Positions 1 through 13,585 of a stretch of DNA of 64,000 nt are shown here, piece by piece. The position numbers were made by a program, and so were the translations under genes. The notes beneath the pieces are model-generated. The model ran no database searches and had not been told where the DNA came from. It saw only the letters and a list, made by a program, of their open reading frames with translations. The stretch is from Stenocarpella maydis (Eukaryota > Ascomycota > Sordariomycetes > Diaporthales > Diaporthaceae), in contig NQMI01000083.1 of assembly GCA_002270565.1 (NCBI GenBank), positions 1 through 64,000 of the forward strand. The letters run 5' to 3'. Numbering within the stretch: the stretch's first letter is position 1; every line of letters begins with the position of its first letter.

Positions 1-1130
1 TAGAAAAGCCTAAGTTTATATTTTTGCTTGAAATATAACAAGTAGCTTAAATAATAATAAATAATAGAATATATTAGCCTATTATATTAATATACTTAAT
101 AGCTATTACTTATTTCTAAATACTAAGCTAAATAAACTTAGCGTTTTAAGCCTCTTAGTATATATAACTATAATTAATAAGGCAATTATATTTATTATAA
201 AGCTAAGCTTATTAAAATTATAAAGATTCTTATTAGAAATTTTATATTTAGTTTTTATATTATAAAAAACCCTAAATTAATTGTTAATAACTTTTAGATC
301 TTTATAAAAAGCGTTTTAATAATTATAGAAATAATTTAACTTAATCTTTAGGCTAAGTTACATATCTATAAAGCATTTAGCTTAATACTTACCTATAAGC
401 TTAATATTATATAATACTAATAAGAGATTAACTATATTTTCTATATTAGAAAGTTATAAAGAAAATTCTTGAGTATTTTAATCAATAATATATTTAATAA
501 GTATTTACTCTTTAATTTAGTCAAGTTTATAAATACTAATATATAATTTTTTATGAATTTATTATTACTTTATTCCATATTATAGTATTATATGTAGAAT
601 ATTTGAAATCTAAGTAGCGTTATATATTATTATAGGTTTTATATTATTTTTTTAGATTTCTAGCTAATTTATATTATTAACATTTTTCTTTCTTATTCAA
701 ATAGGTAAGTAAGTATAAAAGCAATATAAAAATTAAAAATATAACTAATACTAAAAAAGAACTATTCTACTAAAACCTTAATAGTTATAAACCAACTTAT
801 ACTTACTCTAATACCTCTAAATTAGTAAATTTAATTAGAAACAAGTAATAAAGTATGGTTAGTATTAATTAGTGCTAACTTTTATTAGTTATTAAGCTTT
901 AAGTAGGTGCTAAGGTTAATAAAAGTTAGTGAATATTATAAAATTAATCTATTTATTAATATAGACTACTTACTAATAAACTGTATTATAACTTAGCTAA
1001 TATTATAATTAAATTAAAAATCAAAGTACTTATTATAAGCATTATTAAGAGCTGGGTTTTAAAGGGTTATATTTAAGTAATTATCCTTTATAACTAGGTT
1101 AGGTGCAAAGTATATATATATGTACTAATT
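1..1130. repeat. AT-rich, RIP-like block (left edge)
   Basis: This stretch is almost entirely A and T, with TA and AA/TT steps dominating and every frame closed by many stops. Base composition changes abruptly to normal mixed sequence near 1,130-1,200. In Pezizomycotina such islands are usually old transposons mutated by repeat-induced point mutation. No terminal repeat or recognisable protein fragment was found, so the element type is unknown, and it continues past the left edge of the window. Confidence 0.75.
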
Positions 1131-3477
<2,347 letters not shown>

Positions 3478-6400
3478 AAGGCGCCCGCCTGGTTTGAGAA
3501 GGAGAGCTTCAGCCAGGGTTGAGCTGTGTCGAGGTGAATGCTGTGTGCGTTTAAGCTGTGCTGATACTTGGCACATACTTAGTATGGACTGCTGGTCATT
3601 GATGCCCCTGTGATGTGAGAGCCCTATACTTTGAATCTGGTGGCTGGTCATTTGAGTTGCGTGTTACTCCCTCCTTGACGGTCTTCACCTTTGGTTCTGT
3701 TCTGTTTGGCAGTCAGGTGGTCCCGAGCCTTGCAACGGGTTTCAAAACCAGTGAACTCAAGAAACATCATTGGTCATGATTATGAAGCTGTACCGGGCCT
3801 GTGTCGAGGCTGCTGCTTTGCCCATGGGAACACAACGCTGCAGTGAAACCCACCTAGGCTACCCGCTTCCAACGAGCCCTTAGACGACATCCCGCGCTCT
3901 AGTGGGCCTCAGGTTCTGTGAAACCCATCTTATATCGAAAAATTACAGTCCCGCTGGATACCTATCTAGGGGCTTAAGAATTCATCCAGTCATTAAGCAA
4001 CACGAATTTCCGTTAAGTTTTTGTAATAGTCAAGATCTGGAGACTGCGTGATACTTGACCATGGACCCGATCAAAAACGAGAATTGGGTTAATTGACAAG
4101 AAGATTACCAGACATCGGATCTCTGGCAGCCGCTACTGACGCTGAAGGAGATCGAGGATACTGGTGGCTCATTCTTTGGCGGTATGTCTGACTCGAAAGC
4201 TCAAAATCCAGTACCACAGCAGTCCAGGGAATTGGTTAGTGGCTGGCGGACAGTGTGGTGTGTGCGACGCAGCCTCGTGGGCGTCAAGCTGTGCGAGGAA
4301 GCGGAAAGTTAGCCGATATGACACGGTAAGTAAATTGGTGCGTCTGACCGAGAACAGGGAGGCGAGAAAAGTAAGGGTGAGGTGCTGCTGAGATGATGAG
4401 ATTTCGGCATGCACCGAGTACACTGGAGTCAGTGTAACCCTGAGTAAGTATTTTTAGAGACTCGCATGCATACGGACATGGTGCACTAATGCTCACTCGA
4501 CAGTGAGCACCAGTGGATTGGATCATGTCGTGCACAAGATTGCCAAGACGGCTGACGGCAATTGTTCCTGAAGACTCGCTTGTGGCGTTGGGCGCATCTG
4601 CTATACGGAGTACAAGTCCATTTGCAGTGAGAGCAATCAGGAGGAACGAACCGTCGAAGGCTGGCTGACCACTGTAGTGTAGTGTAGGAGCTTGTCCCCT
4701 GCCCCAAGGAGCGGGATGCCCGCCCTGAAAGTGGAGCTGGGCGAGTTGCCTGCTGGGCTGCTGGGCTGCTGGGCTGGCTTGTGGCTGGACCGCATCGACG
4801 ACGGAGCTCGGGCCACATCCGCATCCACACCTCGCGCTTGACCTCGGGCTTCCCACAACCTCAGGTCAACTTCATCCCACACACACATGCTTATTGACCT
4901 CACCACTCTGGACTCCAACCTACCTACGGCACGCCGTGCCTTCAGCCCTCCGTTATTCTCAGGTCCTTGGCTCGAATCCCCCGAGCTCCCGCCACCCAGC
5001 CCCCAACGGCGCCGCCCTCATTTCCCTGTCCACTGGCACAGCAGGCGAGGTGGATCGACGTGACAGCGAAGGAGCTGCTGTGCTGTGCCGCACCAGGCTA
5101 ACGACTTGACTCCATCGCCGACCGATCCGCCCTTCTGCAGCACTCTAAGCACCAACAGACCACCAACAATACCATGGCCTCCTCGTTGTTGGCCCGCCAT
5201 GGCCCGTCTGCCGCCAACGCTGGCGCTTCGAGCACCTCCGCCCAGCCCACCGCCGACCACCACCATCAAATCGATCAACGTCCCCCGAGACCATCTGTGG
5301 TCCGCGATCCGCGACCCGCCGTCACCACACGTGTGCTGCTCAATCCTCCTCCACTTCGAACCCAAGGCTCTGGTAACTCCTTGGTCGAGATGATTGTTCC
5401 CACTCTATGAATTTCGAGGGCCTGGCCCAACACCACTGCTCCCATATCATGGGCACCCTGTTGTAATCCTGCCGTTTTAACTCGGTATCCTTCGCGCCCC
5501 GAGCATATATCTATTGGACTGGTATCTACCTGCCACTGGAGCCAGCCCACAAGGTATTTCTGTACTGGGCGTATCTGACGATGTCACCCACCCCTCGCTA
5601 CCACCAACATGACTGTGTCGCTGGCCCGCAAACTCAACCCATCATTCACGCCTCGCGTGAGCATGGTTACACACCTGGCCGGCCCGCTTCACGGAGGGCA
5701 CTCGAGTCTGCATCTCGTCGTCTCCGAAACCCAGACTCCACATCGAGGACGATCGCAAAAACTCTGCTAACTCTGGCCCAACCAACCGGCCTGTGTTTGC
5801 TGTTGGTTGTTTGACCGCTCTAGCAGACAGCTTGGCCAGTTCCACCCCCCACCCTCAGCCGCATATCATTTATCCCACTTCTTGAGTTTCGCAATTTCAT
5901 CAATCATGGACCGCCGGGGCAGACAATCGCTGTGCCGCAGGCTTGTCCAATCCAATGCGCAGCAATTTCGGCCTCTGGAGAATCTCATCCGTCTTAGCAA
6001 ACCGCTGTCTCGCACGCGTGCGCGTCTGTCGGCTAGATCTAGCATCCTCCCGCACACCACAACTCTGAAACAGGTACTTCGATTGTGACAGTGGGCGGGC
6101 GTGCGGCTGTGCAAAGTTGCATCCTGTGTTGGTCCAGCGTGGCAACCCGGCAGCTTCCTTTTGTCCTCGCTGTGCTCCATGCCCGATGACACGTCAGGCC
6201 TGGGGCCCAGCGGAGGATTCTGCAGGTCAGCAAACTGCGGCTTGAGGAAGGGGTGCGGCATGCCTGTATGCCCACATGTTTGTTGCCCGGGAATGATGTG
6301 AGACCATTGGTCCGTTTGGGCGCTAGCTCCGATCTTGGTCGCCAACCTCAACCTTGGGTCGTTTTCCCATGCTGCGGCCCGCTGCCGATTAGGTAGGGCA

Positions 6401-7030
6401 CACCTCCCTCCAAGCGTCGTTGCTTGCAAGGCTTCGTTCTTCGCCCATGTGGGCTCCTAATGCTCCGAACGCCTGGTGTTGTTTCTTTTTTGGGCGGCCA
6501 GGATCTATGTATGTTACCTTCTGCTCCTTCTCCCAAGACCCACCCGTCTATTCCCCATACCTAGCACTGTTGGTTGTGTTGTCCGACGCCGAGGGCCAAT
6601 GCTTTCCCTAACTCCAACATGTCCTGCTCCGAGGCTCCATGGGAGCTGTACATCCACCAGCGATGGTTCCTATCAAGTGTGATATAAGAACGCTAGGTCT
6701 CTCTCTGACCGGCCCGTCCTGTCCTTCATGAGACCCTCTGCCTCAGCAATATCGTACAATTCCTAGGCCTCAACCTACTTGTTCTCCAGTCTGCCAATCT
6801 CGCCATAGCCTTTTGTCTAGAGCATATCTTCACTTGGTCTCGCCTTCTCGTTGCCGTTCCAGTGGCTAAAAGACTCAGCCTGAGTGCCTAGTGCAAGGCT
6901 GTACACAAAGGCCATCGACTACGACAACAGAGTTTACGTTTTGTTACTCTAAGGAGTTATCAGGGACAGGCCCAATGATCTCCACCGCCGACAGCGCCCT
7001 CATCCAGCTCCACTTCACCACTGGATCAGA
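3478..7030. other. Gene-poor intergenic stretch
   Basis: About 3.5 kb with many short open frames on both strands but no recognisable domain. The best single candidate is a 78-residue frame at 5174-5410 whose ATG sits in a good context (ACCATGG) after a CAACA-rich leader and which contains a possible GTAACT donor near 5371. It is Pro/Ser/His-rich, has no family signature, and no convincing second exon follows, so it is not called. The segment may hold untranslated leaders or non-coding transcripts. Confidence 0.5.
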
Positions 7031-9125
7031 ATGGGCCTCTTCCAGCGCAGCAGCAGGCAGCAGCACGAAGCCGAGCCTGAGGTGGCTGACGAATCTCTTC
7101 AGCAAGAGACAGAATGGAAGCCAACAACTCACCAACTAATGATCATGGTCGCTCTCAGTGTCATCAGCTTCATGGTTTCACTTGACGCATGTATCATAGT
7201 CACCTCACTTAGTGTAAGAGACACCCTTCTCCATACAGCAGGCGAAATCCATACATACCCCCTTTCCACAGAGCCTGGTTTAGAGTAGCTGTACTGACCA
7301 TGGCCCACTATAGGCCATCGTAGAAGACCTTGGCGGAACTACGACCCAGAGTTTCTGGGTCGGCACGGCATATCTCCTATCAACAGCAGTCGCTATGCCA
7401 TTCCTGGCATCGATATCCAACATCTTCGGCCGACCCATCCTCCTCATGTTCTCCATCTTAATGTTTACAATCGGTTCCATTATTTGCGCCGTTGCGCCGA
7501 GAATCGCCACCCTCTTGGGTGGCCGCTCCGTTCAGGGCATCGGTGGCGGAGGAATCATAGTCTTGAGTCTGGTCATCTTCACGGATATCGTCCCTCTCCG
7601 CCAACGGCCAAAGTGGTACGGCACAGTTCAGGGAGCATGGGCGTTGGGCAACTGCATCGGACCCGTCCTTGGTGGGGCAATCGCTGATAGCACCACTTGG
7701 AGATGGGTGTTCTACATCATGTTCCCTTTCTGTGCCTTTGGTCTGGTCTCCATCCCCTTTCTTCTCACCCTGAAGCCAAAGGTTGAGACTCTGGGGCAGA
7801 AGCTTGTGCGTGTCGACTGGGTCGGCTCGGCCATTTTCATGGCTTCCGCGACGCTGTTCCTCGTCGCGATCTCATGGGGCGGCACTCAGTTCGAGTGGGC
7901 CAGCGCTGCCACCCTCGCGCCCTTGATCATCGGTGTGGCTGGTCTCGCAGGCACTGCTTCCTGGGAGAAGTACATGGCGAAGGAACCTTTCCTCAGCCAT
8001 TCGCTATTCCACAACGTCAGCGCCATCTCCACTTACATCTGCAGCGCCGTGCAGGGCCTGGTCCTCTTCGGCCAGCTCTATTACATCCCCTTCTATTTCA
8101 TGTCGGTGCTTGAGTATTCGCCAATCCACACCGGCCTAGCCCTCCTGCCGGCCATGCTGACCCTGGTCCCGGGGTCCATCATCACCGGCGTCCTGATCAC
8201 TCGCTGGAACGGCTACCGATGGCCCATCTGGTCAGGCTGGGTCGTCACAACAATCACCTGCGGCCTGCTCACAATGTGGGATGCGGACACCTCCATCGGT
8301 GTCTGGGTCGTGACGCTGATCCTCCTCGGCTTCGGCCACGGGGCAATTCTCAACGCACAAAACTTCGCCACCCAGGCTATCTGCAATGACGGCGAGGAGG
8401 CCGCCGCCGCCGCCATGTACGGCTTCCTGCGGCACTTTGGCACCGCCCTCGGCGTGGGCATAGGTGGCTCCGCCTTCCAGAACATCATGGCGCTCAAGCT
8501 GTCGTGGTCGGACCTGCCCGATGGGGCGGAGATCGCCAAGCATGCCGAGGCCTTTATCGTGCGGCTCCTCGAGATGCCGGCGTCCCCGCAGAAGACCACC
8601 ATCGTCGACGGCTATGTCTACGGCTTCAAGGGCGTCTTTAGGGTCTACCTGGGCATCAGCGCCTTCGCCTTCCTCATCAGCCTGACCATACGGCACTATG
8701 ACATGAACAAGGAGCTGGCCACGGACCACCAGTTGCAGGACAACAACATCGCCCGCATCGTGGAGAAGAGGCTCTCGTCGCAGCGCAACTCGCGCCTGCA
8801 CCTGAACCCCACCGCCGTGACAGGCCTCAGGCTCGATGCCGTCCAGGAGAGCCCCGGGGAGACCCTCAACGACTCCAGGCGGCCGAGCGACGCTGAGACC
8901 AAGATCGGCAGCGGGGCTGTGACGCCGCGCGCAGTGGACCTGAAGATGGGCGACGAGGAGGCGCCGCCGCTGCCGCACATGCCTGAGCCCACGGCTCTCG
9001 ACATGAAGAGCGCGGCTGTGGCCAATGCAATCGAAAAGACCGATTCTTCAAGGTCTGACGACGCGGTGCCTGAAGCTGGGAAGACTGACGCCGCGGGGAA
9101 GCCCGAGCCGGCTCCTGCTACATGA
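7031..9125 (+). CDS. MFS transporter, DHA2-like (14-TM) drug/metabolite efflux family
   Basis: Integral membrane antiporter of the major facilitator superfamily. Two exons, 7031-7213 and 7314-9125, encode 664 residues; the intron has a GTAAGA donor, and removing it joins TSLS to AIVEDLGG in frame. TM1 lies in exon 1 (about residues 36-58). The rest shows the loop motif ISNIFGRP, then GGRSVQGIGGGGI, and a long series of hydrophobic helices up to about residue 530, followed by a charged cytoplasmic tail of roughly 130 residues. The length and the 'RSVQGIGGGG' motif fit the 14-TM DHA2 family of fungal efflux pumps. The substrate is unknown. No biosynthetic core gene is adjacent, although a relic of an FAD enzyme lies 2 kb downstream. 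The start codon is the in-frame ATG just before the Glu/Gln-rich N-terminus. Confidence 0.9.
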
Positions 9126-9461
9126 TGTGTGTTGCGAATGGGAGTTGGGTGCCATTTTGGTTGGCTTTTTTCTCTAATGTTTCTTTTGTCTCGGATTGGG
9201 TCTGGTTCTGGATAATACCAAATTTGAGCGACATAGCTGAAGTAGTGACACATCTTTAGAGTCGGCTTGAAAATACTACCAGTCTTGAATCAGAACTCTG
9301 CCTCGCGACACTGTGAGCCTATGTGAAGAATTCCCCCGGCCGTAGTGATGGTCATTTCTTATTCTGATTTATTCATGATCATAGCAGAAAGTCATGGCCT
9401 ATATCGAACCTTATGCATTTGCAACGTCCAAAATAATTCGTCCATCTTCGCCTGGTCATCT
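9126..9461. other. Short intergenic
   Basis: Convergent spacer between the MFS gene and the minus-strand small cysteine protein. Nothing recognisable. Confidence 0.5.
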
Positions 9462-9833
9462 TCATCGCAAGTGCGCAGCCGTACTCAACACCCAGACGCC
9501 AAACACAAAGCAGCTCATCAGGGGTCTCCTGGTTGTCGAGGCCCCGCTCTTCAGATGCCACCCAAGGCCTCCGTGTCTCCATCCGCTGCTGTCATCCTCG
9601 CTGAAGACGAGACAGCTCGCAAACCTGTCCTAAGAGGACGCCAGCGACGGCGGGGCCTCGCACCACGCAAAGCACCCCTTGGCGACTCTGACCGGGTTCG
9701 GATAGCAGCAGGACACGAGGGCCGGGTTTCTCGTGCCGTTTGATGCCACAACGGCGTAGGTGATGTTGGATGGGATCGGGAGGCTGGAAGGCTCGGGCAC
9801 GCCGTCGGGGCAGTTGGTCGCGTTCCAGGACAT
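9462..9833 (-). pseudogene. Small CC-x-PN / WCE cysteine protein with in-frame TAG
   Basis: The frame starts at an ATG at 9833 (MSWNATNCPDG) and shows CCYPNPV...GCFAWCEAP, a spacing I associate with a family of small fungal hypothetical proteins of roughly 100-130 residues. A TAG at 9632-9630 stops it after 67 residues. The same frame then stays open for another 55 codons to a TGA at 9464-9462. That extension contains RFASCL, a Gly-rich stretch and a hydrophobic C-terminal segment (SCFVFGVWVLS), the way such proteins usually end. No splice pair removes the TAG without deleting the WCE motif. The codon fits CAG changed to TAG. Either the gene is inactivated, or the stop is read through, or the short form is the product. 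The family has no known function that I can name. Confidence 0.55.
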
Positions 9834-11239
9834 GGTGATCTTTGGGGTGGGGTGGGACTTGGATACGCAGTTGGGACAACAAAAAAAAGAAAAGCCTAAC
9901 GGGCTTGAGTGTCGAGTTTCAAAGATGCGATATTTAGTGGTGAGCCGAGAAAGTGCTTTGATAGATTTGTGTAAGTCCGGGCCTTGTTTGTGTTGGTACA
10001 ATGAATGTGTACCACCTGTATGTGCGGTCTCCACGGTTTGCCTGAATGTCAAATTGACCTTGTCCGATTTGCGTGAAGAGCACTAGAGAGGAGCCCAGGT
10101 AAGGTCTTCTACGTTCGTGCAAATGTTGCAACGCTTATCACAGAGTTGTCTTCCGTACTTCAATAATTGTGATGTCTGGATCCGGCTAGCTAACTAATTC
10201 CTCGCGCCGGTAGAGAGTGATGTGACTTTTCGATTGATATAATGGACAATGCTGCCTAGCACATGTCTTATCTTCTACTTCGCGCAAGGCTGTCGTTTCC
10301 CGGGCCGAGGGCACCTGGGTACCGTCAAATTATACATCCATGCCATATGAGCTGCCTACGCCAGCAGTAAACCAACAGAAGGATCAAGAACTGCTCTACT
10401 TGCATAACACTCACTCCCCCCACCCACTTAAGCAGGCCAGCTGGCGTTGGTATTGTCAAGAGAGTTGCGCGGAAGGGTCTCCGCCCCACATGATCCTTTC
10501 GATTTTACCAACAGCCAAATACTTGCCGCCCCACCACAAAGCCTCAGGGTTCTGTGTGTCGCTAAGAGGACCGGAAGTCGTCCGATGGGATTCGTTATTT
10601 GCAGTATGGCTCTTCAGAGCGGGTATAATCCACTACACTAGTCACTGTCAGTCATCGCGCCGCACACTACGCCTCCAGGGATCACACGGACAGGGAAAAG
10701 TGGCTGAATCAATTCTCACGGGAGCTGAAAGGGAGATATTTGAGAGGGTGTGTAATTTCGTGGGACGACCGGTGTGGCTGCCCATACACCTGCAAATGTG
10801 AATATTAGTAGTTGTGAAGATGAGCTTGAAGCCCGGGATGACTTGCCTATTGAATCCAGAAGAATGGTTGCAATGAAAAAGAGGGACCCTGAATGTATTA
10901 AAGTGTACCTAAGTATTTTGTTCTTTTAGTTATGTGGGCTTTTACGGACACCTATGCAGGTCTCTGGAATTCGCGTAAATATATGCTATGTTAGAGACAA
11001 TAGAATAAACCTGTCTTGTGATTCCGGCGAGGCCCTTATGAGACTTGTATATCCTAATCCCATAATACGGAAAGCAGTCGTGGCTTCTACCACTGTGCGT
11101 TCCCGTAATATCGTATCGAAGTGGTGGTTGTGCGAGTACTTGCCCTTGCTCCACCTATTCAATGTTCGTTGCTGATTGACCTCAGTTGATAGCACAAAAT
11201 TCCTCCAAGGCTTCAAGGGTTGCATTTGCGGCATAGACA
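9834..11239. other. Intergenic, no gene seen
   Basis: Mixed sequence with scattered short frames, none with a recognisable domain. A 153-codon frame at 10340-10801 has no family features, no convincing codon pattern and no splice partners. Confidence 0.5.
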
Positions 11240-11373
11240 ATGTTGCGCCCTTGCTGTGTCATCAAGGCCTGGCTCGAAGGTTTGCTACTTAAGCAGGGTC
11301 ACGGGTCAGATGTCTCAGTCACCATCTTTGAGGAAAGTATTGGCGGCCAAGCCACCTTGCTTCCAGGCCGTCA
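11240..11373 (+). pseudogene. Relic of FAD/NAD(P)-binding oxidoreductase N-terminus
   Basis: Reading from the ATG at 11240 gives MLRPCC followed by VIKAWLEGLLLKQG, then DVSVTIFEESIGGQATLL. This matches the Rossmann beta-alpha-beta entry of FAD enzymes (VIGAGLAGLLL...VTIFE...IGG) with the glycines of GxGxxG replaced by Lys, Trp and Glu. A GTAAGT donor follows at 11374 and a CTCTACAG acceptor ends at 11432, after which a short open frame runs to a TAG at 11521-11523, but nothing recognisable continues. It appears to be a decayed 5' fragment of a monooxygenase or amine-oxidase-like gene. The similarity is short, so this is a moderate call. Confidence 0.4.
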
Positions 11374-12328
11374 GTAAGTGGTCTCCTGAGAATTTTTGTG
11401 GTTTTATACTGTTGACGAGAGATACTCTACAGTCTGGTCAAGGGATATAATTCTTACCTGTTTGCCTGTAATGCCAAGAATGGTGACAAGAAGTCTTCTT
11501 CCCCATGGTGCCTAGGTACTTAGGTAGTCCTAGTAATGCAGGAAGTCAAGTCGTACATCGCAGCGGCGCAAGAAGCCTGATGGTCACCCAGAAACGGTTT
11601 TGGGATCCTGAGGCTGGTGTGCTCTTAATGTCTTGCCCTAAGGATTCTCTGGTTTCTTCAGCCCCATCATGTAGCATTATGATCTATCTGCTTTCTTCAC
11701 ATCATAAGAGCCAGACAACCCCACAGCCCCTAGGAAGAGATCACAGTAAGTGGGATCATGGAACCTATAAGATAAGAAATTATACAACTATATATCTGGA
11801 AGGGGTCATATGCAAGAATTAATTGATCCGACAGTTACTGTAATAACTGGCTTCAAGCATATTGCCGGAGAATTGTCTACAAGCTTCTGGTAGAAGGTGA
11901 CCCAGTAGGTGTTGCTGTGCAGTGACGTATTTGAAACATTCCACTTCTATGTCCTCATTGCTGTACCCTGACCTTGACAATTGTTTCCGTACATAGTACT
12001 GCGGAACACAGGCCTACTAACTATTGCCGCAGGGCGTGCATTTGACAAGCTGTTGACAGACCTTATTAATCTTGTTAGTGTAGTGATGGCCAGTGGCAAA
12101 TTCCCAGCACACTAACAGCACCAGCAAATCACAGGCATTTCTAGGGCCCCTAACCCCTGGCGTTCTGGTGCTCCCGCAGGGCTGGGTTAGGGGGGGGGGT
12201 TGGGACTACACTACACTACTTAAGTACCTAGGCTGACGACACATCTCAGCCTCCCTTCTTTCACCTCCATCTCTCGCCATCAACGCCTAGTCGGAGGGGG
12301 TTTCGTACGGTCTCCAAAAAGCGACAGT
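11374..12328. other. Intergenic, upstream of STK19 homologue
   Basis: No gene recognised beyond the possible tail of the preceding relic. TACCTAGG-like words occur near 11510 and 12224. A run of about ten G lies near 12190-12200. The last 100 bases are the leader of the STK19-like gene. Confidence 0.5.
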
Positions 12329-13585
12329 ATGAGCAGTCGTCTAAAATCGATACTCAAGAACCCAAACCGCGTGCGCAAGAAGCCGGCTGCACCCAGGCGA
12401 ACGAGCAGTAGCTCGTCGTCGCTCTCGCCCTCGCCATGGAGCGACTCGCTCCCGCGGACGAAGCCGGGGGCCGGAAGCAGCGGGGCCCGGAAGGCGGCTG
12501 GCCAGGACGAGGACTTCTTCCACGACAGGCTGGACGACACGGGCTTCGTGTGTGCCCTCGCGACGGACCTGGCCCTGCGCGACGTCCCGCAGGCGATGCG
12601 CCACTCGCGCGAGCACATGTTCGCGCCCATGCCGGACCGGCCGTCATCGCTGGGCCTGAGCTCGTCACGCGTGTCCGAGGTCCTGCGCGCCAGGAGGGGC
12701 CTGCCGCCCGTGGTGACTGTCGCCCACGTGCAGGCGCTGCTGCGCAGCCCCACCGCCGTGGACCGCGAGGCGGCGGAGCTCTGCCGCGCCGGCGCCCTGC
12801 GGAGGGTCGTTGTCCTGCGGCGCGCCAGGGACGGAGGCGTCGGCGAGCTGCTCGTCGCCGCGGGGGACCTGGGGCGGCTCATCGAGGCGGCCGGGGCGGA
12901 AGGCGCGGTGGACGAGGAGACCCGGGAGGCCTTCTGCCGCTGGCTGCGGGACAACCCGGCCGCGCTCAAGGTGTGCGCCGGTGACGCGGCGCTGGGCCCG
13001 GCGCACGTCGACCAGCTCGTCAGGGCCGGCTTCCTCACCACGGCTCATGACCGCGACGTGGGTAGCGTGACGTCCATCTTCGCACGGGCCGAAGATAGGG
13101 GCACTAACATCAGCCTTGCTGCTGTGTCGCGCGCCGCTGCCGGGTCCATCGACGCTGTAGGAGGTGAGGGTGCTGTTCATGAATCTGGGGGCAGCGGCGC
13201 GCGCTCTGGAGGCAGTGGTGGTGCAAGCCAGGGCGGCCCCAGTCTTGACCTGTCACTTGCGGTGCCTGGGCAGGGGCCATACCTCAAGCTGGTGTCCGCG
13301 GCGCTGTCCCAACTCGCGTCAATACTCACCAAGTCTGCGTACAAAGAGATGCCCGAGACGCTGCTGAGGGAGAGGTGGGACGGTGGCGTGGCGAAGCACG
13401 AGTCAAAACAGCATGCATCCAAGAGGGAGAGGCGAGAGTTTTCTGGGGTGTTGCCCGCTAGAACGAGAAAATGGAGGGATTTCCATGGCATGACCTTTGA
13501 CTGGATACTGCATGAGGCTGTGGGTGCCGGGCTTGTCGAGGTGTTTGAAACGGGGAGCGTGGGCAGAGGGGTCAGGCTGTTGTGA
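12329..13585 (+). CDS. STK19 family protein (winged-helix)
   Basis: Intronless 418-residue protein, very GC-rich. The N-terminal 80 residues are basic and Ser-rich and probably disordered. The middle and C-terminal parts carry the family's landmarks: DQLVRAGFLTT, then VPGQGPYLKL (the family's 'VPG.G' segment), a basic AYKEMPETLL helix, and RKWRDFHGMTFDWILHEAVG followed by GLVEVFETGSVGRGVRLL at the very end. STK19 was first named as a kinase but is now seen as a tandem winged-helix DNA-binding protein acting in transcription-coupled nucleotide excision repair in animals. A kinase fold is not visible here. The Gly/Ser-rich insert around residues 275-300 is specific to this protein. A role in DNA repair is inferred from the family only. 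Confidence 0.8.
   Translation: MSSRLKSILKNPNRVRKKPAAPRRTSSSSSSLSPSPWSDSLPRTKPGAGSSGARKAAGQDEDFFHDRLDDTGFVCALATDLALRDVPQAMRHSREHMFAPMPDRPSSLGLSSSRVSEVLRARRGLPPVVTVAHVQALLRSPTAVDREAAELCRAGALRRVVVLRRARDGGVGELLVAAGDLGRLIEAAGAEGAVDEETREAFCRWLRDNPAALKVCAGDAALGPAHVDQLVRAGFLTTAHDRDVGSVTSIFARAEDRGTNISLAAVSRAAAGSIDAVGGEGAVHESGGSGARSGGSGGASQGGPSLDLSLAVPGQGPYLKLVSAALSQLASILTKSAYKEMPETLLRERWDGGVAKHESKQHASKRERREFSGVLPARTRKWRDFHGMTFDWILHEAVGAGLVEVFETGSVGRGVRLL

Noticed and set aside
4284..4856. 190-codon minus-strand frame
   Set aside because: Overlaps two other open frames, no family features, Ala/Gln-rich part comes from a short CTGGG repeat.
4960..4980. GGCTCGAATCCC resembling a tRNA B-box
   Set aside because: No A-box, no acceptor stem or anticodon arm can be folded around it.
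5174..5410. 78-codon frame with a good start context
   Set aside because: No domain, no convincing continuation past the possible donor, and composition like the surrounding non-coding sequence.
8232..8978. 248-codon minus-strand frame inside the MFS gene
   Set aside because: Antisense shadow of a clear transporter sequence.
10340..10801. 153-codon plus-strand frame
   Set aside because: No recognisable motif or splice partner; likely chance.
12177..12205. TTAGGG next to a run of G, resembling telomeric repeat
   Set aside because: Only one unit, embedded in ordinary sequence upstream of a gene; no tandem array.
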